From Pleurodeles waltl (lineage: Eukaryota; Chordata; Amphibia; Caudata; Salamandridae), in assembly GCF_031143425.1 (NCBI RefSeq), contig NC_090446.1:659763717-659827716 (forward strand): DNA of 64,000 nt, given 5' to 3'. This document shows positions 13,431 through 25,840 of the stretch, piece by piece. The stretch's first letter is position 1; each line of letters opens with the position of its first letter. A model generated the notes under the pieces. The model was not told the DNA's origin, did not search any database, and worked only from the letters and a program-made list of their open reading frames with translations. The translations under genes were made by a program, and so were the position numbers.

Positions 13431-15405
13431 GTTCCCACAAAAACATCCAAGATTTACTGATGACGAGTTGAGGGTCATAGTGGATAAAATTGTAAGGGTA
13501 GAGCCACACCTGTTCGGATCATAGCTCCAACAAACATCTACTGCCAGAAAAATGGAGTTGGGGCAAAGGATAGTTGACAGGGTCAGTTCTGTAGGCAGTC
13601 ATCCACGTACAAGGGAGGACATCAGGAAGAGGTGGAACCACCTACAGGGGAAGGTGCATTCCATTGCATTCAGACACCAGCTAGACTGGTGGTGGGTCCT
13701 ACCACCTCCCCCTACCTTACATCATGGGAGGAGAAGGTCTTGGTCATACTGCATTCTGAGGGCCTCACAGGCATACCAGGGGACTGGAGCCTGGTAAGTA
13801 CCCACAGCGTTTATATCACACACATTATGTTGTCCTGCATGCTTCCTCATCACTGAAACCCACCCCAATAAATTATGTTAGTCACTACATCTCTAACAAA
13901 TCCTATAATACCCTTCTCTGTCATGCCACCTCTCCACTGAGCCCAACTGCCCTTAAAGCCCTTTGAAATGGCACATTAACCTCAGGCTAATCATATCACT
14001 TCGACTCCCAGAATGAACTAACCCATCATTGTGAAAAGCTGGAATGTCCACAACACATCACATGTAATGCATGTACAGCTCAATTACTAACTACACCATA
14101 TAGGTTGTTCCAATGAGGACCAGTACATGGCAATGACAGCAATGCAATGGCACACTCACAATAGCAACAAAAGCAAAACACAGCTACAACTGAGTGACCA
14201 TTCCTACTGGCCACAAATCAAATATCTCAAACCAAAAATAGACGGACCTGAGTTGGAAAGTAAGATGGCACATGCACAACTACTAGATTCAGGGCTATTT
14301 GCCTTGCCTACCTACATACTGTGTTCCCACTAGGACACCATTGTGAATTGTGCAGCTTTGAGGTGTGACATCTAGCAATCCTAACTATTCACTAGGTAAC
14401 AGCAGTGAACAGTCATTTCAATAATCAATAATCAGACAATAGCAGATCCCATCTGCAGTGCAATCTGTACCAACCTAGTATAACAACTCTAAACATGGAG
14501 TATGGAAATCCAGTCACAGAGTTTTATGTACAACAAAGGTATGCTGTGCAGCAGCTGTCAATGTCATTGCAGGAAATCATGTTAGGCCACTGTTTGCATC
14601 TCACACAAATGCAACTAAACACACATTTTAATGTGAACTTTGTGTTTCACTCCCTCCACAGGTAACCTTGCCATTGCCACCATGCTGACGATACATGAAA
14701 CTGTCAGTCCTCAGAATGAAGGCCCCAGTGAGGACAACAGCTTTGGACGTCTGAATACTGACGAACAACCTGGCCCATCTGGGACACCTGTTCTGTCAAT
14801 GACTCTCAGCCTCACCCTGCCCACATCAACTCCTACCAACCCTGTTGCATCGGCATCACAGGCAGCCATTCACCCCCAAACCTGTGTCCCAAGGACTGTA
14901 TCATCTATTTTGTGCCCCACAGTACAGATACCTGAGTGTCACTGTGCTACCCCTGACAATGATGGACCCGCAACCAGTGGGAGTAGTCACACTGTGCCGG
15001 GCACAGGCACATGGGGGTAGGGTGCGTGGGAGGGATGATGTGAGCTAAAGGATGGGCCCTCAAAAGGACACAACTGACCAGGAGACCATCTCCCAAGTCT
15101 TGGGAGCATATCAAAGTTCCCAAGACAGGATAAGACAAATCATCACTATGTTGTAGGAAAATCAAAGGCTACAGAGGGACCACCACGAGGAAGTCATGCA
15201 GCAGTGGCAGGCACAAAATGCCCACATGGCTACCATTGCAGGGGTGCTGTGGGACATCAATACCACCCTGATTAGGTTCTCTACACAACCTCTTGCCCCA
15301 TATACCAGCAATGTTGTAACATTTGCCCCTTCAACATCTTCAGCTGCTAGTGGAATGGAGGCCTGCCAAGGGAACCTCATGCCTCAGACACCCCTCCCTC
15401 TGTAG
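13431..15405 (+). pseudogene. Harbinger Myb/SANT protein, broken (H1, first copy)
   Basis: Exon 1 begins at the ATG at 13431. It encodes a Myb/SANT-like helix region (RFTDDELRVIVDKIV, then KMELGQRIVDRVSSVG and TREDIRKRWNHLQGKV), the DNA-binding partner of the Harbinger transposase. It ends at a good donor (ctg|gtaagta, 13793/13794). Exon 2 starts after 'tccctccacag' at 14662 and encodes an acidic, Ser/Thr/Pro-rich segment (EQPGPSGTP), then a C-terminal helical part (QAQNAHMATIAGVLWDI) near 15190-15260. An in-frame stop near 13520, a frameshift near 13685 and a stop at 15020 show that it is dead. The order of Myb domain, low-complexity linker and C-terminal helix fits the family. It converges on the transposase at 16879-18055. 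Confidence 0.75.
13794..14661 (+). other. Intron of the H1 Myb gene
   Basis: It is bounded by gtaagta at 13794 and a pyrimidine-rich acceptor ending in cag at 14661. It contains no other recognisable feature. The splice signals are well preserved although the exons are broken. Confidence 0.6.
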
Positions 15406-16546
15406 CTGAACACCCCCCCACAATTGTGGACGTCCACCCAGACAACTAGCAGGAGTAGATGCCAAGACCAAACCCTCTGCCAGGAAGTGAACCTCTCCTG
15501 ATGATTCCCTCTTGTGTGCCACACATACACCCTGTTGACTGTTCTGAAACCTAACTCCATTTCCCCATGGTACAAGAACACTGGACTTGTGTTACCAACT
15601 GGTGTAGCAGCTAAATTGATGAAATCATCCACCATGACTTCACCCATCACTGTTGTGTTCATATACATTAGTATTATGGTTACATTTTTCCTCTTGAAAT
15701 GCACAATAAATCTCACTTAAACACAGGTACTGTGTATGTGTCCTTTATAATCCATATACTATAGTTATGCATGCCAATTTTCGTGTGGTAATCCCCCTGT
15801 ATCAAATAGCCATTGTAATGAATATCAAATGGAGACACCATCAGCAGGAGACTCTTTACAACAGAAATGTTACAGGACAGATGCTAAAGAGGTTGAAATC
15901 CAGGTCTCTACAAATTTATAGTCAGTATTGCAATCAGAACATACAGCATGACTGAGAGTACCATCAGGATGTATGTAATGGTGTCATAAAATGCACAGAC
16001 ATGGGATACAGACGTCAGGCTCATGGTAATCTAGCTGCAAAGCAGGAGCACAGTGATAGGCCCTCTCTATCACCTCATATAGGTTCTTCACATACTCAGA
16101 CCATAGCTTTGAATTCACATATCCCATGGAACCTGCAAAGATTATAACAGAGGAACCCAGTACTGAAACCATACACTAACATTGGTCCCTGCAACTTTGT
16201 TTTCACCTATGCCAGTCTACAGTGACATGCACCTTGGACTCCAAAGTCAGAACAAAATGACAGTTAGGTCCAATGGCGATTACCATTTACTCCACCTATT
16301 GTGAAGTGAGAGGCCGTGATCCAACCTTTACACCTGTGCCAGACACTTCTCCCGATACATAATACACCACTTGACACCCTCCTCTACCCCACAGGTAAAC
16401 GAAAAGGAGAAACCATTTACCACCCCCGTTTTATGACATTGAAACCATTAATCTTACACCCCACTTAAACTAAACTGATATCACTGGGTATCTGTCATGT
16501 ACACCTCTCATGTCTGTCAGAAATTTCCATTTGCTTCTGCCATAGT

Positions 16547-16588
16547 ATTCCTCCAGCCAAGGTTGCAGAGCAAAACAGGATCTAGGCA
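16547..16588 (+). repeat. 42-bp direct repeat, copy a
   Basis: This stretch is identical to 20143-20184, and similarity continues to the left. It lies inside H1, downstream of the transposase C-terminus. The pair, 3.6 kb apart in the same orientation, shows that H1 contains internally duplicated or related element sequence. Confidence 0.8.
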
Positions 16589-16878
16589 AATCTGTGAGTG
16601 AAATTGAAAGAGGATAAGACATTGCACATAACATACCTCACATCTGAGAAGTCATTACCAGAAGTGTAAGTTAGCATCTGTTATAACAATGCATGTGAAT
16701 GCAAAACAATCTGTCCTGTACACAATACAAACTTTCAGTATGCATTCACAACTCACTCATAGGCATTGGAGTGCATTATACCCCCACAGAAGAAGCTAGT
16801 AAGGAGGTTTGATGCGGCCATCTACATCTGGTTGTACACTTACATCTGAACAATAAGTCTTCTTCACATACCTGTGTG

Positions 16879-18055
16879 TCAGTTGAAGTACTGATTGATG
16901 AGATCTGCCCTAGGGTCACCTGCTTCATCTTCCTCTGGCCCTTCATCACTTGGCATATCAGCATTAACAACCACAGCTTCAGCTGCCTCACCCTCATCTA
17001 CTATCAATGGTATCTGACATCTCAGGGCTAGATTGTGGAGTATGCAGCAGGCAACTATTATCTGACATACCTTGTTGGACGAGTAGAGGAGGGTTCCTCC
17101 AGATAAGTCCAAGCACATAAGTATTGCCTTCAGGAGCCCAAAAGTCCACTCAACTACACGCTTTGTCCTCCTGTGGGCCTCATTGTAGCAGACGTCCCCT
17201 GGCGTGGTTATGTATCTCACTGGTGTCAACAGCCAAGGATATTTTGGATAGCCAGAGACACCTGTGAACACATTGTGAAAACAACACATACATGTATGTG
17301 TGACATGCTATAATGTGATGGCAGGAGACATAAATCACTAACACACAGTTCCATGGTAACTTACCAACCAGCCAGGTCCTCTCTGCGTAGATTTGTGTCA
17401 TTAGCAGTGGGACACAGCTGTTTCTCATGATGAAGGAATTATGCACAGATCCAGGATACTTGGCTATGACTTGTAAGATGTAGTGGTCTGCCAAACATAT
17501 CACCTGAACGTTGATTGAGTTATAGTTTTTCATATTCCTATACACGTGTTCGTTTGCAATGGGAGGGACCAAGGCTACATGGGTGTCATCAATGGCTCCT
17601 ACCACATGAGTAATATGTCCCAGTTCATAAAAGTCTGCCTTCACATAGGCAAAATCCGCTCGGCGGGTAAACCTGATGTAGCTGTCCAAGTGTTTCAACA
17701 ATGCACACAGTACATCCTTCAAAACCAGACTGAACATGGGCTGAGGCATCCCTGCTGTCAGAGCCACTGTATTCTGGAAGGACCCTGAGGCCAAGAAGTG
17801 TAGCACTTACAAGACGTGAATGATGGGAGGTATGATATAGGGATTGTGAAAGTCATGCATCAGATCTGGCTCCCACTGATCACATACATCCATGATGGTA
17901 TGATGATTCAGATGATATGTCAGAATGACATGCTTTTCCCCCACGGTGTGCAGGCCTACCGGTGTACGGTACACTGGTGGTTGTATTACTCTCCTCATGG
18001 CAGGATAACTATGTGCAAAAGTAAACAAAGTATGATAAATCCAGAATGCACACAT
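16879..18055 (-). pseudogene. PIF/Harbinger transposase, broken (HARBI1-like, H1)
   Basis: The transposase would cut and paste elements with GGGCC-type ends. Exon 1 runs down to 17365 and includes the N-terminal segment (MRRVIQPPVYRTPV, IMDVCDQWEPDL), VLHFLASGSFQ, and the catalytic blocks HVVGAIDDTHVALVPP and KYPGSVHNSFIMRNS. A 103-bp intron (17364-17262) has a consensus gtaagt donor and a ttcacag acceptor. Exon 2 holds SGYPKYPWLLTPV, then RRTKRVVEWTFGLLKA with the catalytic Glu, then KVCQIIVACCILHNLALR and an acidic tail, ending at 16879. Two defects are clear: an in-frame stop just before VLHFLASG, and Asn in the position where the family has the second catalytic Asp (HN instead of HD). The product would be inactive. 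Confidence 0.9.
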
Positions 18056-18469
18056 CTATTGCAGCTATTTACATTCCTCACACCTAACAGCTGTCGAGAC
18101 GGCTACAAAGGCTGACATATCCAGTATAGCACGTACCTATGTATCCAATTTGACCCTCCTTGGTGCACATTACCAAACATAACAATAGAATATAACTTTT
18201 GTTACTACTGTAACTACAATGTGGGTAAGACTTAGCAGTTTTACATATATCTCACATTCTGTTGGACTTATTTGACTTATTCCGACGAATAGTAACCTGG
18301 GTAGCTGTACAGAGCTATCACCACATGTTCTCACACAATACAGCTTATATGGCAAATATGCACAATATGTCACCCAAACATGAGGGCAGTACGTACAGAT
18401 GTACAGCACAAAATGGTATTAAACATATGACACTGATTAGGAAAGACTTTCATACATGAAATGTTCTCA

Positions 18470-18700
18470 CAATGGCAGGCTCCTGACCTACTGTACTGGA
18501 CAGGTGGAAGTGACCTAAGTCCGCCAGCGAAGTCATCATGGCAGTAGGCGGTCACAACCACAGTGAAACTTGCAATTGGAAGACATTGCTGCCTTTGGCG
18601 GACCACGGGCAATGGCGATGTCCACCAGAGGTGACAGTCATGTAAGTCGTGGCCGTGACCGTGATCTTCTGCAGTATTACTCACTTGACTCTTGACACTG
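18470..18700. other. Harbinger-type 'ggcgg'-rich segment
   Basis: This segment has repeated ggcggt/ccgcca words like those beside the H1 ends. It may be the decayed left end or leader of the second Myb module, but no clear terminal repeat is seen, so the call is an inference. Confidence 0.35.
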
Positions 18701-19054
18701 CTGCCAGCCTGACGTCGACTACCTGAGCTGCTATGTACTGCCTCTGGGAGCTATCATGCCACCCCTGAAGAGCTGTAAAATGTCCTACCCCTCTTCGGAA
18801 AGCTATATAAAGCACCAGAGGGGCAGGTGAGTTCAATGTCATAGCAATGCGTGATAGGTGTTGTGATGGTGCGGTGTACCATTGATGTAAGCTTGTCAAG
18901 GTGTTGATGCATGCAGATGTTATATTGTGAGTGTGTGAGAGCAGAGAGGATGGGTATGCATGCTAAATTGCTATGACTAATGTGTACTGTCCACTCCTAT
19001 TGGCATGGTGCATATGGACATGGCTTTCTCCTTTTGTCTGTCTCATCCATGCAG

Positions 19055-21186
19055 GTGAACGCCCATCAGAAAAAGGGGATTTGGCGTGCCATCGCCAAGC
19101 AAGTGCAGACTCTCGGGGTCCACAGCCAGCAGAGCACTCATTGTAGAAAGTGATGAGCAGCCACAAGGGGGTAAGTACTGACTGAATCCATGTAGTTTCC
19201 TCTGATAGTTTTGTGTATGCTGACTCAGTATAGCAACCATGACAGTGTAGTAGGTGCTACCGGTATGTTGACTACTGGGAATACATAGTACTCCAGTTAC
19301 CATTATAAAAATAGAGATCTGGCCTTTGGGTTGTGCATGGAACATGTTGATCATCCGTGTCCAGCAATGCATATGACTGCATGAGGAGATGCACATGTGA
19401 CAGAGCCACATGTGTTACTCTACCCAGCCATATATATGTCTGTAAGGTGCTGTATCAATCATACTTCCCATCTAGTGCTCCCAGGTCTAATAATCCAAAT
19501 AGTGTTTAATGTAGCTCTAAGGTGTAAACACTACTCCCATTAAAATGGATCTGCTCTATGTGCAACATTGGGCCTGACATATTAGTTACAGTGCCTAGTT
19601 ATTCAAGGTCCTGAAACAGTTGATTACTTTATGCGAGGCTGGCATCCCCTTCAGGCAATTGGTATGGCCAATATAGTACTGTCCATATGTGGTTTGAGAA
19701 GGTGTCCCCATTGTCAACTCATAATCATACAATGGGATATGTGAAGTTTGTAACGGATGGACATCCAACAATAGGCACTCATGTTGTGTATTTGCCCTTT
19801 ACATTTCTTGGCATTACACTGACATGTAGACTAATAACTTGTGCCCCAATGTCTTTGTTGTAGAGGAGGCAGTTGGCTAGGCAGTTTTACCCTTAGACAA
19901 TGTGCTCTGTCCATGCTAGATGTGCCAATGCCATACCTATAAGACTGCTACATATGGTATTACCTGCCTACATCATGTCTCAAAGGATACTTGGTGGCTG
20001 AAAATGTATAGTGGGCTATTCTTTGCTACACTTACTTTAGCTGATGTGTGCTATTTGGACTGGATTTGGTCTTGGCTCACCTCATTTTAGCCAGATTTCA
20101 TGGTTTAGCTGTGCTTTCATTTCCATCTGCTTCTGACACATCATTCCTCCAGCCAAGGTTGCAGAGCAAAACAGGATCTAGGCACTTCACATTTCATGGC
20201 CACTGTATGGGACTGCCACATGTTGTGTATTCATCAGTGTCTGTTGCCATTGTATCAGGTATCTACAGAAAGATCCGCTAGGCATGTGATTGGAAGGCTA
20301 GATGCTGAGTCGTATGTGTTGAGAAATGGCATTCCTTGCATGGAACATGACTTTTGCTGATGGACTGGGCAGGTGTGTAGTTTGAGTAGCCCTGATATGG
20401 TGTCATCTGTCAACTGCCTTTCTTTAGACTGATAAGATGAAGGACAGTGATGAGCTGTATTGTGATGAAATATGTGCTTTAGCTAGGCCATGATGAGTAT
20501 ACTGCCTAAGAGTTACTGGTGATTTGATGGTATGGTCAAGTAGTGTTCAAGTACTTGGCTTATGATGTTGGTAGACGTATGATAAATGGTGTTGCCTGAA
20601 GTATCATATTTTGACATGATATAGGATCTGAGGGTTAAAAACTGTGACTTCCCTGGCAGGAGATGTATGCCTACAGTTGTGCATGTTGTAATGTGTTTAT
20701 GTGAATAATGTCATGAACCTCTCTCTTCCTCTCTCTCCCACCCTCCCTCTCACTCCGTTTGTGTGCATCAGCATTGGAAGGTGAAGGAGACGGGGCACAG
20801 GCAAGTGGATATGCCATTGGCCACGGGATCCGGAGTGTTGACACCAACGACAACAAGGGACCCAGTGGCCCGGAGAGCGAGGGAAGTGCCACGGGGGAGA
20901 CAGGATCTACATCATCATCCTCAGAATCTTCCTCCAGTGGCACTCCCTGGCAGTGACAGACTCATCTTGGACCACCCCAGCACCATCTTTGTCTGCCACC
21001 CCACTTTCTAAAACTGCCCTCCCTGTAGCTCCCCACCCAGTTGTCCGTGCCTGCTCACCAAAGAGGGTGGGTGTCTCCTTTGCCTCAGGCAACTCTGCCC
21101 CTGTCACTGTCAGTCCTGCTGCCCTCAGTGAGGAGGCTATTGACTTCCTGAGGTTGGGTCAGTCAACCATCGTGAATGCCATCTAG
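19055..21186 (+). pseudogene. Harbinger Myb/SANT protein, broken (H1, second copy)
   Basis: An exon at 19055-19170 follows a strong acceptor (catccatgcag) and ends at gtaagta. It encodes a Myb/SANT core (HQKKGIWRAIAKQVQTLGV, then QSTHCRK). It then runs into two stops, and the text resumes as a family-like tail in another frame (DEQPQGG), so the second half of the domain appears to have been deleted. A later exon starts at 20772 after a long pyrimidine tract ending in cag. It encodes an acidic, Ser/Gly-rich linker (EGEGDGAQASG, GPSGPESEGSATGETG) and, after a stop at 20956 and frame changes, a C-terminal segment to about 21186. This Myb type differs from the one at 13431. Confidence 0.7.
20143..20184 (+). 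repeat. 42-bp direct repeat, copy b
   Basis: Identical to 16547-16588. Here it sits in the presumed long intron between the two exons of the second Myb pseudogene. Confidence 0.8.
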
Positions 21187-21389
21187 GGACATGCAACTCA
21201 AGTGCATCAGAGTAATTCATTCCTGTATGGCATTCATGGTGCACTGGCTGGCCTACAGAGATCCTTTCAGGCTCTGGCATCCACATTGACAGCAGCCAAT
21301 CACCTTTTGTCTTCCGCCCCCCTTCCACCTTAATTTCCTGATCCCAAACCCCACTTCCCCACCCCAGCCAAAGCACACAGATAGACAAA

Positions 21390-22200
21390 CATGCATCAAC
21401 CTCAACATCCAAGGGTAGGTCAGACAAACACCAGTACCAGAGGACACACCACCAACATGCACACAAGAAATATACACCTGCAGACACATCAACAGTCACA
21501 ACCTACCCTGACATTCCCACCACCCCCAGCATCACAGACACGACACCTGACACACCTGCAGACACCACACCATTATTCACAGATCCAGCCACTACACCAA
21601 TCTTACCCACAGACATCACAACAGCAGACCCTCTCTCCTCCACCCCAGCCACAACATCTGCAGATACCACAGACATGCCTACCTGCAGCACATCTACCAT
21701 ACCTGCAGTCACCACCCCAACAGACAGTCACCCATCCACCACGGCTTCTCCGAGTACCTCCACCCCCTCCCAAAACACATAAACGCCCACACTCACCCAT
21801 CCAAAAACGCCCACAACCCACAAGCATACCTTGCACACACATGCAACCAAGAGATGCACAACTACACCTCCTACAACCACTACTCTCTCTCCACACCCAA
21901 ACCCTTTTGCTAGTACTGCCCTCGTATGTCAAAAAAAACATTCCTCTCAGAGATTTCTCTTTTTCCTACTCCTCTCCCACCCTGTGATACCCCTAAACAT
22001 TCTGTGTCCTTCACCAAGGCTGGCCCGTCCACCTCTAAGCCCTCCCCTGCCACCCCTGCTAGTACCCATGCCCCTCCCCCACCAAGAAGTCAAGCCCTCG
22101 CAAGAGAAGCCAACCTTCCCAAAAGCCTCAACCTAAGCCCCCACAACAAAACCCAAAGGTCCCACCCCATCCAAAGCCAAAACCCCCACTCCCCTTAATT
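21390..22200 (+). repeat. C/A-rich low-complexity tract
   Basis: The + strand is dominated by cac, cca and ccc words. Frames open across it give Pro/Thr/His/Gln-rich translations, which is what such composition yields by chance. It probably descends from the low-complexity tail of the Myb gene. Confidence 0.6.
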
Positions 22201-22239
22201 CCTGAGGTGTCTGCCTGCCACCCTGATGCCCCTACCTGT

Positions 22240-23040
22240 GGAGGTTACATGGCAGTCAGGAGTCAAGTTGGGGGCACAAACATGTGCTTTGTGTGCATGT
22301 TGCACTCATAATTGTACCTTGGACACTGATCATATATTTTTACTTTTTATATATATATGAGGACCAAACTGTTGTTGGTTTTTTTGTCCTGCATTTTGGG
22401 CAGTTTTGGTCTTGGCTGACATTGTTTCTGTGTGAGCATTTTTGTGTGAGTGGTGGTCATGCTACCTGTTTTGTCTGGGCACCGGTGTTGTTGTGTGCAT
22501 TGCATTTGTCCACCAGTGATGGGTGTGCTGTGTGATGGCCATGTGTATGTTGGAGACATGTTGTTGTGGTGGTATTGTGTGGTGTTTGTGTTGACATGTG
22601 TTCGTTGCAGTGTTGTGTGCCTTTGTGTGCTTGGACTGTGTGTGTGGAGAATGGTATGTCAGATAGATTGTGAAGTGTGTTTGCGGGGTATGTTGTATGC
22701 TGTGTTTTTTGGATATGTGATTGTGTGTGTTTGTTCCCTGCTGGTGGTACATAATGTTGTATGTATGATGTTTCAAGATGTCTATTATGTGTCCTTGACA
22801 ATGCATTCAATGTGTGGTGTAGCTGTGTCATTTGGTGGTGTTGTCTGTTGTTGTGTGTGACTGTGCCGGTGCTGTGTATCTGGGGGTTGGTGTGTGTTTT
22901 AGACGTGTGTCATGGTCGTAGGGTGTGTACCATGTATGTGCGGGTGTGCATGTGGCTGTGTGTGAGTGTGCGTGTCAGTTTGGGGTTAAGTGTGTGTGTC
23001 GCCCTCGCCACGCTCTCACGATTTGTATGTTGTGTGCGAG
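22240..23040 (+). repeat. G/T-rich low-complexity tract
   Basis: The + strand is dominated by tgtg, gtgt and ttgtg words, the opposite strand bias to the tract just to its left. It lies inside the H1 right end. No coding content is credible. Confidence 0.6.
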
Positions 23041-23503
23041 TAGGTGCTTTGACAATTTACAACAGTGACAGGTAAGTGTGTGTACTCACGGTTGCTGTCT
23101 TTATCGTTGCTGCTAATTCCAAAGTCGTTGGGCGAGCAGGAGCAGTGGGAAGACGTGTAGTTTTGGTTCCATGGTGGCTTCAGACGAGCATGCATTCCTG
23201 AAGGTGAGTGTTTCCTTTTATACAGTTGGTTTCCGCCTGGGTTTCTGTGGTGGTCCGACTGCAGCAGAAACCTTAGCGGTGTGCAACCTCGTAATCTGAG
23301 CATCTCAACATGGTCTCCGCCAGCCTGCAGGTGGCTACCCTCATCCTTTGCAGCCGAACCGCACTGGTGGTGCCGGCGGTAGTTTGGCTGTATTCTGTTG
23401 GAAGTACTGCCATGGTCATAATTTGGCAGTCTTCTCTGCTAGCCTGTTGGCGGTTCAACCGCCAACATGGTGGTCCTGAAACCACCAAACTTGTAAGGAC
23501 CCC

Positions 23504-25001
23504 AACTGTCTCTTTTTTACCCTGAAATGTCATTCACTTCTAATATTGCAAACTGACGTTTTTCTGAGAGCAAATTCTATAAGGTCAGGATCATGCTTCC
23601 TTATAAAAACAAGAAAGAACAGGGCGGTCTGGATTCCAAGAACAGTACTAGGCTCACATGGAGGGTGAGGCTCACAGGGTATCATGAGGTAGGCCAGTTC
23701 AGTACTGAGCTGTCAGGACAACAACCTGCCAAGATCTTCTTCTCTCACAATCACATGTTCAGGGTACCAATCTGGCTTGTGTCTGGGCCACGACGTGGCT
23801 AGGATTAGCTTGAGTGATGCTAATTCACCTTTGAGAGCCTTTAAGACCTTGAGAGAAGCCTGAGGTGTTGGCTTTCTGTTATAAGCAGGAGAAAGTGGGA
23901 TCTGGGCCTTTTAAAGTTGTGCAGTTTCTGCTCACGTTTCCAGCTCGATTGCTCTTTCACTGTTTTCCTCTTTCATGGGGTGCATCTATTCAGCAGTCTG
24001 TAGTATCCCAGTCTCTAAATAAATAAGCAAATAAATAACTAAAATAAAATAGCGCAGGACTAATGCTTATATAGCCAATTCCCATTCTTGCCCTCTTGGT
24101 ATCCTTTTAGTCATTTGACAGAAACTCTGCCTGGAACTTGTCGCTTTAAGGATTACTGGGCTTTCCCTAATTACTCTCTTTTTTGCTGTATGAGGACACA
24201 TCATCTCATTGCCCTGTGGCTCAGCTGAAAAGGTATAATTATAATTTGAGCATACACTCTCACATACCCTCAGCCATCACACTACTAGGCACCCTGTCTC
24301 ATAGCACGATAACTGAACCTCTATGGTCATGAAGTACAACATGAAAACACTTCCCATATAGACTCAAAACAAAGAACCACCCTCCTAAACACTCACACTG
24401 TGTAGCTTGCTACCCAGTTGAGTAAGCTCTTCAGCTACCCACTTAGATGTAGCAAGCTCTACTTAAATACTACAACACAATAAAATATGATACTATGTAT
24501 TGTGGGCTATACGTCAGACGTTTTTTTAAAATTAAATCCGTTTTCATTATATCATGCAAACTAGGGCCCCATATGGGCATCAGAGGACTGTGCATGAGAA
24601 AACCATGATTAGTGCGATACAAAAAGATTGACTGATAGTCACCCTCATAACTCAGGCCAGATGCATTACTTGTAACAGCTGACAGCTGACGCCAAGCTAC
24701 AGACAAGAACAGCACATTTACATTTATCATTCATTCCGAAAATAAGATTTCTTGCCTTCTTCATTTGCACCCTATGCAGTGATTACTGGGCAATATCAGC
24801 TAGAAGCTTACAGTGCGAGAAGCCTTATACAACTGATGTTGGTTAAAGTATGCATGCCCCAAACGTTCTTAGGTTGGAGTGCTGTTAACACCGCATTTAC
24901 TAGTTAAGAAAAACATTAACAATTTACATAGAGCACATCACAAACTCAGCTGCCCTTTGATGAGTTATCATGGGCATTTTAATTAATTAATTCACACATT
25001 A
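23504..25001. other. Non-genic stretch
   Basis: No gene, RNA gene or clear repeat is seen apart from a short aaataaata-rich patch at about 24016-24055. Confidence 0.5.
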
Positions 25002-25840
25002 GACCAGATGTACTAAAGAGGTGTAGTAAACACTGATCACATTTTTTGACTGGTAATTTTGTGACCTGTTTAACATTTTACAAGCTGACCTTTGTATCAA
25101 TGGGTCAGTTCATACATTTCAGATTCAGACTAAGGGCCTGATTTAGAACTTGGCAAACAGGTTACTCCCTCACATCAGTGACTGATATTCTGTCCACTGA
25201 AATCTAAATACCTTAGGGGATTTAGGTTTCAGTGGACGGGATATCCGTCACACGTGTGAAGGAATAACCCATCAGACGAGTTCGAAATCAGGCCCTATGT
25301 CTTAATCTGATTTACCTAATGAAAAGTACTGAGGTATGTCGCAAATTACTACTTACTCCAATTGGTGACCATCACAAATATGGTGGCCTTCTTGGATCAA
25401 CAGACCATTATAAAAGTGAACTTTTTTTTGTAATGCAGCTTATTTTCCTTATACACAGTGACATGTTTTCTGAAAATAAAATGTACTTTGAATATTAAAA
25501 TGTGTTAGTGGGTTGGCTGTGATCCCTGGAACACTGCTGACTCACCAACACACTTTCTTTTTTACATTTACAAAGTGAAAGGGGTCCCAAGGCTTACGGC
25601 CCCAATTTGGGAGACAGTAACTTTGTAATGTCTGCAACCAGATTACGGGTGCAAAGCATTGATACATTACATACCAATGCCTACAATATGCACCTTCCAA
25701 ATACCGACATGGTACAAGGTGACTATCCCTCTTTAAGTGTCAATAAAGTTGTGTTGAGTACATTAGAAAAAGCATTTTTGCAGTTGCAACTCCCAAATTG
25801 GAGGGCTTGCAAATGTCAAAATGTTTTGTAGATATGGCCC
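25002..25840. mobile_element. MITE with ccagatgtac-like ends
   Basis: The left end (gaccagatgtactaaag) pairs imperfectly with the right end (ttttgtagatatggccc). The flanks carry tta/tag. A smaller element at 25134-25295 lies inside it. No coding sequence is seen. This is a non-autonomous Harbinger-like candidate on the basis of end sequence only. Confidence 0.5.
25134..25295. mobile_element. 162-bp palindromic MITE (gggcctgattt)
   Basis: The ends are inverted repeats (gggcctgatttagaac and gttcgaaatcaggccc), and the arms pair through most of the element around a centre of 'ctgaaatctaaat...atttaggtttcag'. The flanks TAA and TAT are a near-match 3-bp duplication. It belongs to the same family as 41488-42567. 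Confidence 0.75.

Larger units (their letters stand above)
12750..23503. mobile_element. PIF/Harbinger region H1
   Basis: The left end reads gggcctccatacaatttctgg and the right end, on the other strand, ggggtccttacaagtttggt, an imperfect terminal inverted repeat. Both ends are followed inward by 'ggcggt' hairpins (12768-12830 and 23440-23490). Inside are a + strand Myb/SANT pseudogene, a - strand DDE transposase pseudogene and a second + strand Myb/SANT pseudogene. This gene pair is diagnostic for PIF/Harbinger. Two different Myb genes suggest either two elements fused or nested, or one element with duplicated modules. The flanking trinucleotides (ATT and AAC) do not match, so no target duplication survives. 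Confidence 0.7.

Noticed and set aside
21391..21987. 198-residue plus-strand Pro/Gln/His-rich frame
   Set aside because: Composition of a C/A-rich low-complexity tract; no start context or domain.
22284..23075. Val/Cys-rich frames in the G/T tract
   Set aside because: They follow from the tgtg-rich composition on the + strand.
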